A DNA stretch of 64,000 nucleotides from an uncultured Lachnospiraceae bacterium (GCA_947631955.1 CANRNJ010000007.1:1-64000), one strand, 5' to 3'. Positions 42,113 through 52,108 are shown, counted from the stretch's first letter. The notes: a model not told the origin generated them from the sequence alone. A program made the numbers and translations.

Positions 42113-43414
42113 ATGAAAAACAGTCAAAACAAATGGATATGTGCCGCAATCCCGGCGCTTTTGCTCCATTGCAGTATCGGTACGGTGTACTGTTGGTCGA
42201 TCTTCAGTCAGGAGATAGCGGACTACATCGGTTTTTCCAAAGGAGCCACGGAATGGGCGTTCAGTTTCGCGATCTTCTTCCTCGGTATGTCGGCAGCGTT
42301 TCTGGGCAATGTAGTGGAGAAGGATATTCATAAGTCCTCTCTGATCGCGGCGGTCTGCTTCGCGCTTGGTATGGCGGGCACCGGATTTTTCATTTATTAC
42401 GGCGGGCAGCATCCGCACAGCCTTGTGTCGCTGATCGGTATTTACATATCTTACGGCTTCATCATGGGTATCGGACTCGGTACCGGTTATCTGTCCCCCG
42501 TCAAGACCCTTATGCTTTGGTTTGAGGACAGGAAAGGCCTTGCAACCGGTCTTGCCGTTGCATGTTTCGGCGCAGCCAAGGCGATCGCAAGCCCGATCAT
42601 GCAGGCTATGCTTGACGGTCTGGGCGACGGCGGCATCTACAAGATGTTCTGGATCCTTGCATGTGTATACTTTGTCATGATGTTCGTTGGACACCTTTTA
42701 TTAAAGAAGCCGGAAGGCTGGCATGAACCCCAGAAGAAAGAAAAAGGACAGGGAATCCTCTCCGTTATCAAGACAAGACCGATCACCAATTATATCGGTA
42801 TCTGGGTAATGTTCTACATCAACATCACCTGCGGTCTGGCACTGATCTCTCAGGAGAAGATGATCGTAAAATGCATCGGCCTTGCCGGAGTGGTAGGCAT
42901 CATCTCTACCATTTCCGCTATCTTCAACGCAGGCGGACGTCTTGGCTTCTCCGCATGGGCTGATACGATGAAAGACCGGAACACCATCTATAAACTGATC
43001 TTCATCCTCTCCATCGTATTTACGGGACTGGTAATGATCACAGGCGGTATCCGGAACGGTTCCGGCAGCATCCTGCTGACCATCCTTGTTCTGTGCCTGA
43101 TCTTTGTGGTCAATGCGGGATACGGCGGCGGTTTCTCCAACGTGCCGACGCTTCTTTCCGATCACTACGGCATGGGAAGCATCAGCGCTCTGCACGGCAT
43201 AACCTTGTCTGCATGGGCATTTGCAGGTCTTACCGGCAACCAGATCGCCAACCTGATCGTGAACAAGACCGGTTCGTTTATAACGGACGACCACGGCAAC
43301 AGCATCAACCCTGTAGGTTATCAGAACGTGCTCTACTTTACGATCGTGCTCTATATCATCGCATTGCTGCTGAGCGTCTTTCTGGTACGTCCTATGGATA
43401 AGGATAAAAAATAA
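42113..43414 (+). CDS. OFA-family major facilitator (oxalate/formate antiporter-like)
   Basis: A 433-aa, 12-TM carrier of the MFS. Family signs are the N-terminus (CSIGTVYCWSIFSQEIADYIGFSKGATEWAFSFAIFFLGMSAAFLG) and the GTGYLSPVKTLMLWFEDRKGLATGLAV loop. OFA members exchange small carboxylates; the substrate here is not known. I chose the ATG at 42113 (MKNSQNKW), with AAAGGA 11 nt upstream; an in-frame start 11 codons earlier is possible. A good terminator follows. Confidence 0.9.
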   Translation: MKNSQNKWICAAIPALLLHCSIGTVYCWSIFSQEIADYIGFSKGATEWAFSFAIFFLGMSAAFLGNVVEKDIHKSSLIAAVCFALGMAGTGFFIYYGGQHPHSLVSLIGIYISYGFIMGIGLGTGYLSPVKTLMLWFEDRKGLATGLAVACFGAAKAIASPIMQAMLDGLGDGGIYKMFWILACVYFVMMFVGHLLLKKPEGWHEPQKKEKGQGILSVIKTRPITNYIGIWVMFYINITCGLALISQEKMIVKCIGLAGVVGIISTISAIFNAGGRLGFSAWADTMKDRNTIYKLIFILSIVFTGLVMITGGIRNGSGSILLTILVLCLIFVVNAGYGGGFSNVPTLLSDHYGMGSISALHGITLSAWAFAGLTGNQIANLIVNKTGSFITDDHGNSINPVGYQNVLYFTIVLYIIALLLSVFLVRPMDKDKK

Positions 43415-43425
43415 TAGAAACAAGC

Positions 43426-43466
43426 AAAACCGTCGGGACTTAACTGTAAGCTCCGGCGGTTTTTTA
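43426..43466 (+). terminator. Terminator of the OFA transporter gene
   Basis: AAACCG-T-CGG pairs with CCG-G-CGGTTT around a 16-nt loop, ending in six T. It lies about 12 bp after the stop codon. Confidence 0.85.
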
Positions 43467-43566
43467 TGAAAAATGCAGAAAATATGGTGCGTTCTTTGCA
43501 ATATTTTGTTGTTACGGTTTCTTTGCAATCATATTGTTACTGATGATTCTTTGCGGGGACATGAAA

Positions 43567-45204
43567 ATGGGTAATTATATAACAAATGTTCTTTTATGGT
43601 TTGTGTCTATCGTTACATTGCTGCTTACTTATATCGGTTTCTACAATCATCCGCTCTGGGGCATATTGTTCGGCGGCGCAGCCGTGATCTCCAATCCGAT
43701 TTTCCACAGACTTATCCGGAACAAAAAGCCTCTGCGGAAGCTGCTCTGTCTGTTGCCCGCATTTGTTCTGACGGCTTTGTTCTTAACGGCGCGTCCCATG
43801 CAGCCGTCAGATGCCGGTATCCTGTCGGCGGCCGATACAGCGGACGTCACAGCTGCAGAAGCGGACGGCGATATATCGGTATACGACAGCTCCGGCATGG
43901 CGGCGGACGACAGTATATCGGCATCCGGCGGCTCTGACACGGCAGCGGACGACAGTATACCGGCATCCGGCGGCTCTGACACGGCGGCGAACGACAATAT
44001 ATCGGCATCCGGCGGCTCTGGCACGGCGGCGGGCGACAGTATACCGGCATCCGGCGGCTCTGACACGGCGGCGGACAATGACAGCGGCTCTCCCGCTGCG
44101 GCGCCGACCTTTGCCGACACATCCGCGGACGCTGCGGCGTCGGAATCAGCGGTCCCGCTATCCGTTTCCACATCCGATCCCGGTGAACCGGCGGAACTCA
44201 ACGTGCATTATATCGATGTGGGGCAGGGCGACGCCACGCTGGTCACCTGCGGCGGCCACTCGATGCTGATCGATACCGGTGACAACAATAAAGGTACCAC
44301 CGTTCAGCTTTATCTGACAAAACAGGGGATCGACCACTTGGACTATCTGGTACTGACGCACTCGGACGCCGACCACATCGGCGGCGCAGACGTCATAATA
44401 TCCAAATTTAACATTGACCGGATCTTTTTCTCCAACTATGAGCAGGACACCAAAACCTATCGCGAACTGATGGACGCTATGGCGGACAGGGGAAAAGATT
44501 ATACCACGCCTGCCGCCGGGGAAACCTATCCGCTGGGCGACGCGTCTTTCACGATCCTCGGACCTTTGAAAAACTACGACACTCCCAACAATTCTTCCAT
44601 CGCGCTGATGATCGCGCATGGGGCAAAGCGTTTTCTTTTTACCGGGGACTGCGGGGAGACCGCCGAAGCCGATCTGGCGGCGAGCGGCCAGGACCTGTCC
44701 GCCGACGTATACCAGACGGGACACCACGGCAGCCGCACTTCCTCTACGCAGAAACTGATGGATGCGGTCAAACCGGCTTATGCCGTCATAAGCTGCGGCG
44801 AAGACAATTCGTACGGGCATCCCCACGCCGAAACGCTGAACCGTTTCCGCAGCATGGGGATCCAAGTATTCCGGACAGACGAACAGGGCAGTATCGTGGC
44901 TGTATCCGACGGTTCTTCTATCCGTTGGAACTGTGCGCCTTCGGAAACATGGCAGGCGGGAGAACCCAAAGGCTCGTCGTCTTCAACGGACAGCCCGGAT
45001 ATGGTCGCCGAGCCGAACACCGCAACAGCGGAGGCGGCGGTTCCCAATGATACGGGCCGTTATATCGGCAACAAGAACAACGGCAAGCTGCATCTGTCCA
45101 CCTGCGGTCACCTTCCCTATCCTGAGAACAGGGAGTACTTTGACACGCGGGAAGCGGCGGTGGCTGCCGGATATAACGATCCCTGCAAACTCTGTAACCC
45201 ATAG
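43567..45204 (+). CDS. ComEC-like metallo-beta-lactamase protein with repeat linker
   Basis: An approximately 545-aa protein. I favour the ATG at 43567 (MGNYITNVLLW), with GGGG 8 nt upstream. Two N-terminal TM segments are followed by a 42-bp/14-residue repeat linker (SGGSDTAADDSIPA type), then an MBL domain of the ComEC C-terminal type: HYIDVGQGDATLV, IDTGDN, THSDADHIGG, GDCGE, TGHHGS. The C-terminal 50 residues (RYIGNKNNGKLHLSTCGHL...CKLCNP) form a Cys-rich motif seen at the end of secreted nucleases. The domain is predicted to be extracellular; it may hydrolyse DNA or phosphodiesters, but the substrate is not established. Confidence 0.85.
   Translation: MGNYITNVLLWFVSIVTLLLTYIGFYNHPLWGILFGGAAVISNPIFHRLIRNKKPLRKLLCLLPAFVLTALFLTARPMQPSDAGILSAADTADVTAAEADGDISVYDSSGMAADDSISASGGSDTAADDSIPASGGSDTAANDNISASGGSGTAAGDSIPASGGSDTAADNDSGSPAAAPTFADTSADAAASESAVPLSVSTSDPGEPAELNVHYIDVGQGDATLVTCGGHSMLIDTGDNNKGTTVQLYLTKQGIDHLDYLVLTHSDADHIGGADVIISKFNIDRIFFSNYEQDTKTYRELMDAMADRGKDYTTPAAGETYPLGDASFTILGPLKNYDTPNNSSIALMIAHGAKRFLFTGDCGETAEADLAASGQDLSADVYQTGHHGSRTSSTQKLMDAVKPAYAVISCGEDNSYGHPHAETLNRFRSMGIQVFRTDEQGSIVAVSDGSSIRWNCAPSETWQAGEPKGSSSSTDSPDMVAEPNTATAEAAVPNDTGRYIGNKNNGKLHLSTCGHLPYPENREYFDTREAAVAAGYNDPCKLCNP
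43864..44073 (+). repeat. 42-bp tandem repeats (five units) in the MBL gene
   Basis: Four well-conserved units from 43906 plus a degenerate one at 43864-43905, each encoding 14 residues of a Ser/Gly/Asp/Ala linker. The length keeps the frame, so copy number only changes linker length. Confidence 0.85.
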
Positions 45205-45215
45205 TTTATAGAGAT

Positions 45216-45240
45216 ACGGCATCCTTACCGCCGTTTTGTT
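45216..45240 (+). terminator. Short terminator after the MBL gene
   Basis: ACGGC and GCCGT form a 5-bp stem with a 9-nt loop followed by TTTGTTT, between two convergent genes. Confidence 0.5.
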
Positions 45241-45249
45241 TCCGCCGTC

Positions 45250-47151
45250 TTACGATGCGATCACATTTCCTGTATACAACTGATAATACTTGCCTTTCTC
45301 CTCCAGAAGCTGCTCATGGGTACCGCGCTCGATAATGCGGCCCTGCTCCAGTACCATGATGCAGTCGGAGTTCTTGACGGTGGAGAGCCGATGGGCGATC
45401 ACAAAAGTCGTTCTGCCCTTCATCAGCTTATCCATGCCGTCCTGCACGATACGCTCGGTACGGGTATCGATCGAACTGGTCGCCTCGTCCAAGATCAATA
45501 CCGGCGGATCCGCGATGGCCGCGCGGGCGATGGCCAGAAGCTGCCTCTGCCCTTGGCTCAAGTTCGCGCCATCCCCGGTCAGCACCGTATCGTACCCCTG
45601 CGGGAGCAGTCTGATAAAACCGTCCGCATTGGCTAATTTTGCCGCTGCCGTCACTTCTTCGTCGGTGGCGTCCAACTTTCCATAACGTATGTTATCTTTT
45701 ACTGTTCCCGTAAACAGATGCGTATCCTGCAGCACGATGCCGAGTGACCGCCGCAGATCGGCCTTTTTTATCTTGTTGACGTTGATGCCGTCATAGCGGA
45801 TCTTGCCGTCCTGTATATCATAGAAACGATTGATCAGGTTCGTGATGGTCGTCTTGCCCGCGCCCGTGGAACCGACAAAAGCGATCTTCTGTCCCGGCTC
45901 GGCGTAAAGCTTCACATCGTGCAGCACCATCTTATCATCGTTGTAGCCGAAATCCACGCCGTCAAACACCACATCGCCTTTTAACTCCACATAGTCTACG
46001 GAGTGATCCGCCTGATGCTCGTGCCGCCATGCCCAGCGTCCGGTACGCTGCGGGCTTTCCACCAGCTGCCCGTTTTCTTCCTTCACGTTCACCAGCGTTA
46101 CATAGCCGTTGTCCGTTTCCGCCTCTTCATCCATCATCTGGAAAATACGCTCGGCGCCCGCCATTGCCATAACGATCGAGTTAAACTGTTGACTCACTTG
46201 GTTAATGGGCATATTGAAACTCTTGTTGAATGTCAGGAAACTTGCCAGTTCCCCCAGAGTCAGGCCGGAAATGCCGGACAGAGCCAGCACGCCGCCCACG
46301 ATGGCGCAGACCACATAGCTGACATTGCCGAGCTGCGCGTTGACCGGTCCTACGATATTGACCAGATAGTTTGCCTTGTCCGCGCTGTGATACAGATTAT
46401 CGTTCAGTTCGTTGAACCGCTTAATATTCTCTTTCTCATGGCAGAACACTTTAACCACTTTCTGCCCGTTCATCATTTCCTCGATAAATCCGTTGACCTG
46501 CCCCAAATCCTTCTGCTGCTGCAGAAAATACCGGCTGCTCAGACCGGCGGTCTTCTTGGTGATCAGCAGCATCACCGCTACCATGATAAGCGTTACCACC
46601 GTGAGCGGTACACTCAATACCAGCATACTGATAAAGACGCTGACGATCGTGATCGCACTGTTAAAGATCTGCGGCATACTCTGGCTGATCATCTGCCGCA
46701 GCGTATCCGTATCATTGGTGTAAGTGGACATGATATCGCCGTGCGAGTGCGTATCAAAATATTTGATAGGCAGCGTCTGCATGTGGGAAAACAGATCATC
46801 TCTCACGCTGCGGAGCGTACCCTGCGTCACAACGATCATGATGCGGCTGTAGGCGTACGCTGCCGCCACACCGACCGCATAAAAACATGCCACCCTGAAA
46901 ATAGCTCCCGCAAGAGGCCCGAAATCGGGCTGATCCGACGTAAGCAGGGGCGTGATATAATCATCGATCAGCTTCTGGATAAACATGGTGCCCTGCACAT
47001 TGGCAAGGACGCTTATCAGGATCAGCGCCGCCACGATCACCAGATGCACCCCGTAATTCTTGGTCACATACTTCATCAGCCTCTTAAAGACCTTGCCCGG
47101 ATTCTCTATTCTCTTACCTCTTACCATTCTTCTTCCCATCGGTCCCGGCAT
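45250..47151 (-). CDS. ABC exporter half-transporter (canonical ATPase site)
   Basis: A 633-aa ABC exporter with six TM helices then an ATPase domain: Walker A GSTGAGKTT, signature LSQGQRQLLAIARA, Walker B VLILDEATSSID with the catalytic Glu, and an H-loop His. An extra loop precedes the ATPase domain (QRTGRWAWRHEHQADHSVDY). Its ATG overlaps the stop codon of the upstream half-transporter (TAATG), so the two are translated together and should form a heterodimer. Multidrug or lipid-type substrates are typical; none can be named. Confidence 0.9.
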   Translation of the reverse strand: MPGPMGRRMVRGKRIENPGKVFKRLMKYVTKNYGVHLVIVAALILISVLANVQGTMFIQKLIDDYITPLLTSDQPDFGPLAGAIFRVACFYAVGVAAAYAYSRIMIVVTQGTLRSVRDDLFSHMQTLPIKYFDTHSHGDIMSTYTNDTDTLRQMISQSMPQIFNSAITIVSVFISMLVLSVPLTVVTLIMVAVMLLITKKTAGLSSRYFLQQQKDLGQVNGFIEEMMNGQKVVKVFCHEKENIKRFNELNDNLYHSADKANYLVNIVGPVNAQLGNVSYVVCAIVGGVLALSGISGLTLGELASFLTFNKSFNMPINQVSQQFNSIVMAMAGAERIFQMMDEEAETDNGYVTLVNVKEENGQLVESPQRTGRWAWRHEHQADHSVDYVELKGDVVFDGVDFGYNDDKMVLHDVKLYAEPGQKIAFVGSTGAGKTTITNLINRFYDIQDGKIRYDGINVNKIKKADLRRSLGIVLQDTHLFTGTVKDNIRYGKLDATDEEVTAAAKLANADGFIRLLPQGYDTVLTGDGANLSQGQRQLLAIARAAIADPPVLILDEATSSIDTRTERIVQDGMDKLMKGRTTFVIAHRLSTVKNSDCIMVLEQGRIIERGTHEQLLEEKGKYYQLYTGNVIAS

Positions 47152-48902
47152 TACTCTTCACCTGCCTTTTCATCAAAATCCCCGCCGCCGCTGGTCTGGG
47201 ACTCATATACCTCTCGATAGATCTCATTGCCCGCCAATAGTTCCTCATGCGTTCCGAAGCCGTTGATCTGTCCGTCGTCCATGACGATGATCCGGTCCGC
47301 TTTCTCTACACTGGACACGCGCTGTGCAATGATCAGCTTGGTGGTGTCCGGGATCTCTTCCGCGAACGCCCGGCGGATCTTCGCATCCGTAGCGGTATCC
47401 ACCGCGCTGGTGCTGTCGTCTAAGATCAGGACTTTCGGCTTCTTCAACAGCGCGCGCGCGATGCACAGCCTCTGTTTCTGGCCGCCGGACACGTTCGTGC
47501 CGCCCTGCTCTATGTAAGTATGATAACCGTCCGGCAGCTTATCGATAAATTCATCGGCGCACGCAAGACGGCAGACACGTCTGCACTCCTCTTCCGTGGC
47601 GTTTTCATCTCCCCACCGCAGGTTATCCAGAATCGTGCCGGAGAACAAGACGTTCTTCTGCAATACCACCGCCACTTGATTGCGCAGGCTCTCCATGTCG
47701 TACTCCCGGACATCGCGTCCGCCCACCATGACCGAACCGTCGGTCACATCGTACAGACGGCTGATCAGATTGACCAGACTGGTCTTAGCGCTTCCGGTTC
47801 CCCCGATGATACCAATCGTTTCTCCCGGTTTGATCTTTAAATTGATATCATGAAGCACCGCTTTCTCTTTGTCCCCATAATAAGAGAAATTTACATTGCG
47901 AAACTCGATTTCTCCATTCAAGACCTCATAAACCGGGTCGGCGGGGTTGGAGAGATCGCTCTCTTCACACAGCACTTCGCTGACACGCTCCGCGCTTGCT
48001 ATACTCATACTCATCATGACAAAGATCATGGAGATCATCATCAGATTCATCAGGATGTTCATACAGTATGCCAGAAGACTCATCAGCTCGCCTGTCTTTA
48101 AGACGTCCTGGACAATGAGTCTGGCTCCGATCCAGCTGATCAGCAGAATACAGCTGTACACCGTAAGCTGCATCACCGGCGTATTCAATACCACGTTCCG
48201 TTCCGCCTTCACGAAAATATCATAAATGCCCTGACTCGCCTTTTTAAACTTCGCCGTTTCATAGTCGCCGCGCACATACGCTTTGACTACGCGGATCGCG
48301 CTGACATTTTCCTGAACGGATGAATTCAGTTCATCATATTTTGGAAATGCCATTTTGAAGTATTTCATCGCCCGTCTGATAATGAAGAAAAGAATGACCG
48401 CCAGCACCATCACGGCGATCAGATACACCGACGCGAGTTCGGCATTGATCAGAAACGCCATCGACATAGCGCATATCATACTGATCGGGGCGCGAAAGCA
48501 CATCCTTAAGATCATCTGATAAGCCATCTGTATATTGGTCACATCCGTGGTAAGCCTTGTCACAAGTCCCGCCGTACTGAATTTATCCAGATTGGAAAAA
48601 GAAAATTTCTGTATGTTCTCAAACATGGACTGGCGGAGATTTCTCGCAAACCCCGTGGATGCCCTTGCACCGTATTTGCCTCCCATGATACCGCAGAACA
48701 GACCCGCCAGCGCCATTACGATCATCAGGCCGCCCACAATGTAGATATGCTGCATATTTCCCGCTTCCACCCCATCATCAATGATCGAGGCCATCAAAAA
48801 CGGGATCAGTGTTTCAAAGACGACCTCCAAGATCATAAAGACAGGCGTAAGAACCGACTCTTTCTTAAACTCCTTGATCTGCGCCGCTAAGGTTTGGATC
48901 AT
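47151..48902 (-). CDS. ABC exporter half-transporter (degenerate ATPase site)
   Basis: The 583-aa partner of the gene at 45250. Six TM helices and an ATPase domain with Walker A GGTGSAKTS (Ala in place of the last Gly), signature VSGGQKQRLCIARAL and Walker B VLILDDSTSAVD, with Asp at the catalytic Glu position. This asymmetry matches known heterodimeric exporters, in which one of the two sites is inactive. GAGAGGG precedes the ATG. Confidence 0.9.
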   Translation of the reverse strand: MIQTLAAQIKEFKKESVLTPVFMILEVVFETLIPFLMASIIDDGVEAGNMQHIYIVGGLMIVMALAGLFCGIMGGKYGARASTGFARNLRQSMFENIQKFSFSNLDKFSTAGLVTRLTTDVTNIQMAYQMILRMCFRAPISMICAMSMAFLINAELASVYLIAVMVLAVILFFIIRRAMKYFKMAFPKYDELNSSVQENVSAIRVVKAYVRGDYETAKFKKASQGIYDIFVKAERNVVLNTPVMQLTVYSCILLISWIGARLIVQDVLKTGELMSLLAYCMNILMNLMMISMIFVMMSMSIASAERVSEVLCEESDLSNPADPVYEVLNGEIEFRNVNFSYYGDKEKAVLHDINLKIKPGETIGIIGGTGSAKTSLVNLISRLYDVTDGSVMVGGRDVREYDMESLRNQVAVVLQKNVLFSGTILDNLRWGDENATEEECRRVCRLACADEFIDKLPDGYHTYIEQGGTNVSGGQKQRLCIARALLKKPKVLILDDSTSAVDTATDAKIRRAFAEEIPDTTKLIIAQRVSSVEKADRIIVMDDGQINGFGTHEELLAGNEIYREVYESQTSGGGDFDEKAGEE

Positions 48903-49062
48903 ATTACATCCCTCTCTCTTTTTTCCTTTATTTTCCGCTATCTTCTATCATCATCCACCCAAAAATGAATGTCAAGAAGTTACACAGAAAATTCACATTC
49001 TTTTAATAAAAACAGACAATGACGCACCAAACGGCCGCAGCCATAACAGAACGCTGCAACGC

Positions 49063-49094
49063 AAAAGTTCCGGCAGCGGTATGCCGGAACTTTT
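49063..49094 (-). terminator. Strong hairpin terminator after the SH3 protein gene
   Basis: A perfect 13-bp stem (AAAAGTTCCGGCA with TGCCGGAACTTTT) around a 6-nt loop, 19 bp after the stop codon. The A/T-rich ends make it usable in both directions. Confidence 0.85.
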
Positions 49095-49112
49095 ATCTGC
49101 CATGCGGCGTAT

Positions 49113-49775
49113 TTACTCTTTGTCCAAGTCCAGAATGTCAGCGGTTATGGCATCCCCTTCGGGCTCACCGTCTAGAGCCGCTTCGGCGTTTTTGCCGCTG
49201 CCTTCCGGATCCGGGTCTTCTTCTCCGTTTTTCTTCTTTTCTGCCCGGACGGTAGAAACGATGCCCGTTGCGAAGATTCCCACCACAAGAAGTATGATGA
49301 TGCCGCCCCATATCTTAGAACGGCGGGATTCGGCCCGATACCGCTCCGTTTCCTCGATGATCATCTTGCTTTCGTCTTCCACGGCCTTCAATTCGGCGTT
49401 CAGCTCGTCCACATCCATGGCCGCCGGAACCAATATGTCCTTCACGGCATCCGCATTGATGTATCCCGTCTTGTCCTCATATTGAACAGAGTACCATCCG
49501 TCTGTCGGTCCCGTCACATAGACCGGGGTGCCCGCCTCAAAAGAAAAGATCGTCTGCGCCTTATTGTCCGGCTTCTCCTTGGCATCGATCCTCTCCTGCG
49601 CAGTCATAAGCTGCCCACTCTGGGCGGCTGCATCCGCTTTCTCCTCCTGCGCTGATACGTTCAGGGAAACCGTTCCAAAAACAGCACCCGCCATGACTGC
49701 TGCCAGAGCCGCTGCCGCCGCTGCCAGCCTTATCCTGCGTATTACCGCATTAACTGTAATCATTTTCTTTTCCAT
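49113..49775 (-). CDS. SH3-domain membrane protein with acidic cytoplasmic tail
   Basis: An approximately 220-aa protein: signal peptide (IRLAAAAAALAAVMAGAVFGTVSLNVSAQ), SH3b-type domain (about residues 70-115, IFSFEAGTPVYVTGPTDGWYSVQYEDKTGYINADAVK), short coiled coil, TM helix (IWGGIIILLVVGIFATGIV) and a highly acidic tail. I chose the ATG at 49775 over a TTG three codons earlier; AAAGGAG lies 10 nt upstream. It overlaps the end of the preceding membrane-protein gene and is probably cotranscribed with it. It likely binds cell-wall material outside the membrane. Confidence 0.8.
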   Translation of the reverse strand: MEKKMITVNAVIRRIRLAAAAAALAAVMAGAVFGTVSLNVSAQEEKADAAAQSGQLMTAQERIDAKEKPDNKAQTIFSFEAGTPVYVTGPTDGWYSVQYEDKTGYINADAVKDILVPAAMDVDELNAELKAVEDESKMIIEETERYRAESRRSKIWGGIIILLVVGIFATGIVSTVRAEKKKNGEEDPDPEGSGKNAEAALDGEPEGDAITADILDLDKE

Positions 49776-49777
49776 TT

Positions 49778-51154
49778 TCAACAATCTCCTTTATTTAAAT
49801 TAATTTTAGTGACGGTAACTTTCTGCCGCGGCTCCCGGTAAAACACACCCCAGACGCCAAACAGCAGATACATCGGGAGCACACCCGCATCCGGCGCATA
49901 GAAAAAAGTCTGAGCCAAAAAAGCCATGGCGATCATCTGGCAGACCGTTGTCTGCGGCTTGGCCACACTGTAATTCTTCTGCATTTCCGTCAACAGCAGT
50001 ACGGCTGTGAGCAACAGCAGCAGCGTACTGATGCCGCTGTTCTCCAAACAGCAGATCCAGCCGCTTTTGGCCTGACTGACCGCTTCGTGCAAAGGGACCG
50101 CAAAACCTGACACAAGCGCTGTCCGCACCGGTCTGTCCGGCGCATCCGCCGATTGAGCCAACGTGCCCCCTCCCAATACTAAGATCCCGAATACGATTCC
50201 TGCCATCACAAGCAAAAACCGATATCCGTGCCGCATCTTCCGCAGCACCAGACGTTCCATGTCCACGCCTTCCGGGATCCTGTCCCAATAATGGAAAAAG
50301 ACCACGCCGCCCACCGCCAAAAGCAGTTCCAGATAAACGCTGTGCTCTAAACTGATCGCAGGTTTTCTCCGGAGCATCTGCGTATAGTTGGCCAACAGAC
50401 TCATATTACTGAGCAGGAAACCGTAGACAAAGAACAGCTGCATGTCCCGCTTGACCAATTCCGCCGTAGGCCGGAACAAGACCGGTATCGCCAGAAAAAC
50501 CAGAGCCATTATCCACAGACTCGGAATATTGTAATTGATAAACAGGGCAAAGAAACCGATCACCGATATTGCCAGATAGAACGCGGAGCGTATCCTGACC
50601 CGGCAAAAACAATACCGGAAGACGCTGATCATGCTTACCAATATGATGCAGGAAGCCGCCTTGCCCGAATCGTTTATCCGCTCCGCCATCCAGCCGGTTT
50701 CCCAACCGCACAGGTAGCAGAACAGGAAACGTCCCAGCATGACCAACCCCGCATACAGGATCCAATCCCAATACCAGTCGTCTATCTCCTTGATATCCTT
50801 ATATTCAAAATACAGCAGCCCGACAACGATCCAGACCGTTTCAAATTGATAATGGATGGCCCCTGTGTCCGGGTCCTGAAACATCTTCCCCATAATAGAC
50901 AGCAGATTCCATGCCAACAGCGCCCATACAACAAAGTCCATCTTGTATGCCGGGATCCACATCCCGCCGTTTCCGTTTCTTGCATCCCAGATCCGGAATC
51001 CGGCATACGCAAGCGCTGACAGGAAAAACAGCAAATAGGACAGCGGCATACCGGCTGCTTCGATCTTCTGCCCGCAGAGCAGGGAAATCAAAGGCAGCGC
51101 CGCAATAAACAGGGCCGTTATTTTTTTCCTTTCCAATCGGCTTTGAATTTTCAT
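49778..51154 (-). CDS. Polytopic membrane protein, possibly O-antigen-ligase-like
   Basis: A 458-aa protein with ten or more TM segments and a larger loop with DWYWDWILYAG...GWETGWMAERINDSGKA. The size and layout resemble Wzy/ligase-like glycan polymerases of Firmicutes, but I see no decisive motif. It lies in an operon with the SH3 protein gene and directly downstream of the first Rpn element, whose end is 41 bp from this gene's ATG. Confidence 0.6.
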   Translation of the reverse strand: MKIQSRLERKKITALFIAALPLISLLCGQKIEAAGMPLSYLLFFLSALAYAGFRIWDARNGNGGMWIPAYKMDFVVWALLAWNLLSIMGKMFQDPDTGAIHYQFETVWIVVGLLYFEYKDIKEIDDWYWDWILYAGLVMLGRFLFCYLCGWETGWMAERINDSGKAASCIILVSMISVFRYCFCRVRIRSAFYLAISVIGFFALFINYNIPSLWIMALVFLAIPVLFRPTAELVKRDMQLFFVYGFLLSNMSLLANYTQMLRRKPAISLEHSVYLELLLAVGGVVFFHYWDRIPEGVDMERLVLRKMRHGYRFLLVMAGIVFGILVLGGGTLAQSADAPDRPVRTALVSGFAVPLHEAVSQAKSGWICCLENSGISTLLLLLTAVLLLTEMQKNYSVAKPQTTVCQMIAMAFLAQTFFYAPDAGVLPMYLLFGVWGVFYREPRQKVTVTKINLNKGDC

Positions 51155-51177
51155 TTTTACCTCCCGCTAAAAAACAA

Positions 51178-51218
51178 GATCCCAATATAAAGTCAATTTC
51201 ATACTTTATATCAGGATC
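51178..51218. repeat. Palindromic end of Rpn element 1
   Basis: GATCC..ATATAAAGT and ACTTTATAT..GGATC form a long near-perfect hairpin with centre CAATTTCAT. The right half (51195-51214) is the left terminal repeat of element 1. A closely similar hairpin is at 54261-54301. Confidence 0.75.
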
Positions 51219-51295
51219 TTTGCCGCAGCGTCTTTTGACAGCAGATGAGCCGCAGAGTTTATGCTTTACAGGCTGTACCTTTGCTGTCTTTCTTG

Positions 51296-52108
51296 TCAGT
51301 TCCAGTAAAGACTTACCTTTTTTGCAGCCTCCTCGAAAGATGTTCCGTATTCCTCGGCAAGGCTCTGCGCGACGGTTTCCCGCGCGATTCCGCATTTCTG
51401 ACTCATGTGGACGAAAGAGCGGATACCTTCTTCCAGACCTTCTGCCCGGCTTTCTTCCAGTTCTGCCCTGTGGTCCGCCTGATCCGCATAGTACGACATG
51501 TACTCCACCATCAGTCTTGGATCTCTCTTTGCTGTTTCCACCGCTTCCACCAGCCTTTCTGTATATTCGTCTGCTGCCGTCCCTTCCGCCAGATACTTAA
51601 GAAAATTTCCAAGTTCCGGCGTGACGTCGTTCATCTCCGAATAGGGATTCAGGAAGATCTTCACCGCTCCGTCGCCGAGCGCCAGATCCGGCTCTTCCCT
51701 GCACCGGTCCTCAAAGGTGTAGATGTGCCTGCCCCTATGGAAGATGTCCTCCATGCAGATAAAGATCACAAAACTCTTATTGAGCCGCCGGTAATCCTCT
51801 CCTCTGCCGAGCAGGTCCACATCGATCAGGTTCTGGTAATACCGGCTCCTCTGGGGCAGGTTTGCCGCGTGCGCCGCCTGCATCTCCACATTGTAGACAG
51901 TGGATCTCTCGTCTTTCACATAGACGTCCAGACGGATGCCCTTGGCGTCATACCGGGCTTCGATGGTCTTCTCGCCCTCCAGATACTCGATCCGCTCGAT
52001 CTCCACATTCAGGATGATCTCCAGAAGCCGCCTGCACAGTTCCGCATCCTGCATCACCTTATAAAAGATAAATCGGTCGGCGAGGGTCAGTTCCTTAAGA
52101 TCTTTCAT
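51296..52108 (-). CDS. Rpn family PD-(D/E)XK nuclease (PF12784-type)
   Basis: About 270 aa. I prefer the ATG at 52108 (MKDLKELTLADRF), with GGTGGGG 9 nt upstream. The core shows IRLDVYVKDERSTVYNVEMQ, the D...E-x-Q active-site pattern of the Rpn/PDDEXK transposase-like family, with RSRYYQNLIDVDLL after it. The C-terminus has the EESRAEGLEEG motif typical of these proteins. Rpn proteins cleave DNA and in E. coli act in phage defence with an internally translated inhibitor. Here the gene lies inside an element with inverted-repeat ends. Confidence 0.85.
   Translation of the reverse strand: MKDLKELTLADRFIFYKVMQDAELCRRLLEIILNVEIERIEYLEGEKTIEARYDAKGIRLDVYVKDERSTVYNVEMQAAHAANLPQRSRYYQNLIDVDLLGRGEDYRRLNKSFVIFICMEDIFHRGRHIYTFEDRCREEPDLALGDGAVKIFLNPYSEMNDVTPELGNFLKYLAEGTAADEYTERLVEAVETAKRDPRLMVEYMSYYADQADHRAELEESRAEGLEEGIRSFVHMSQKCGIARETVAQSLAEEYGTSFEEAAKKVSLYWN

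Noticed and set aside
42035..43528. Two minus-strand open frames opposite the OFA transporter
   Set aside because: Shadows of the transporter gene, with no start signal or domain; they lie across the transporter's terminator.
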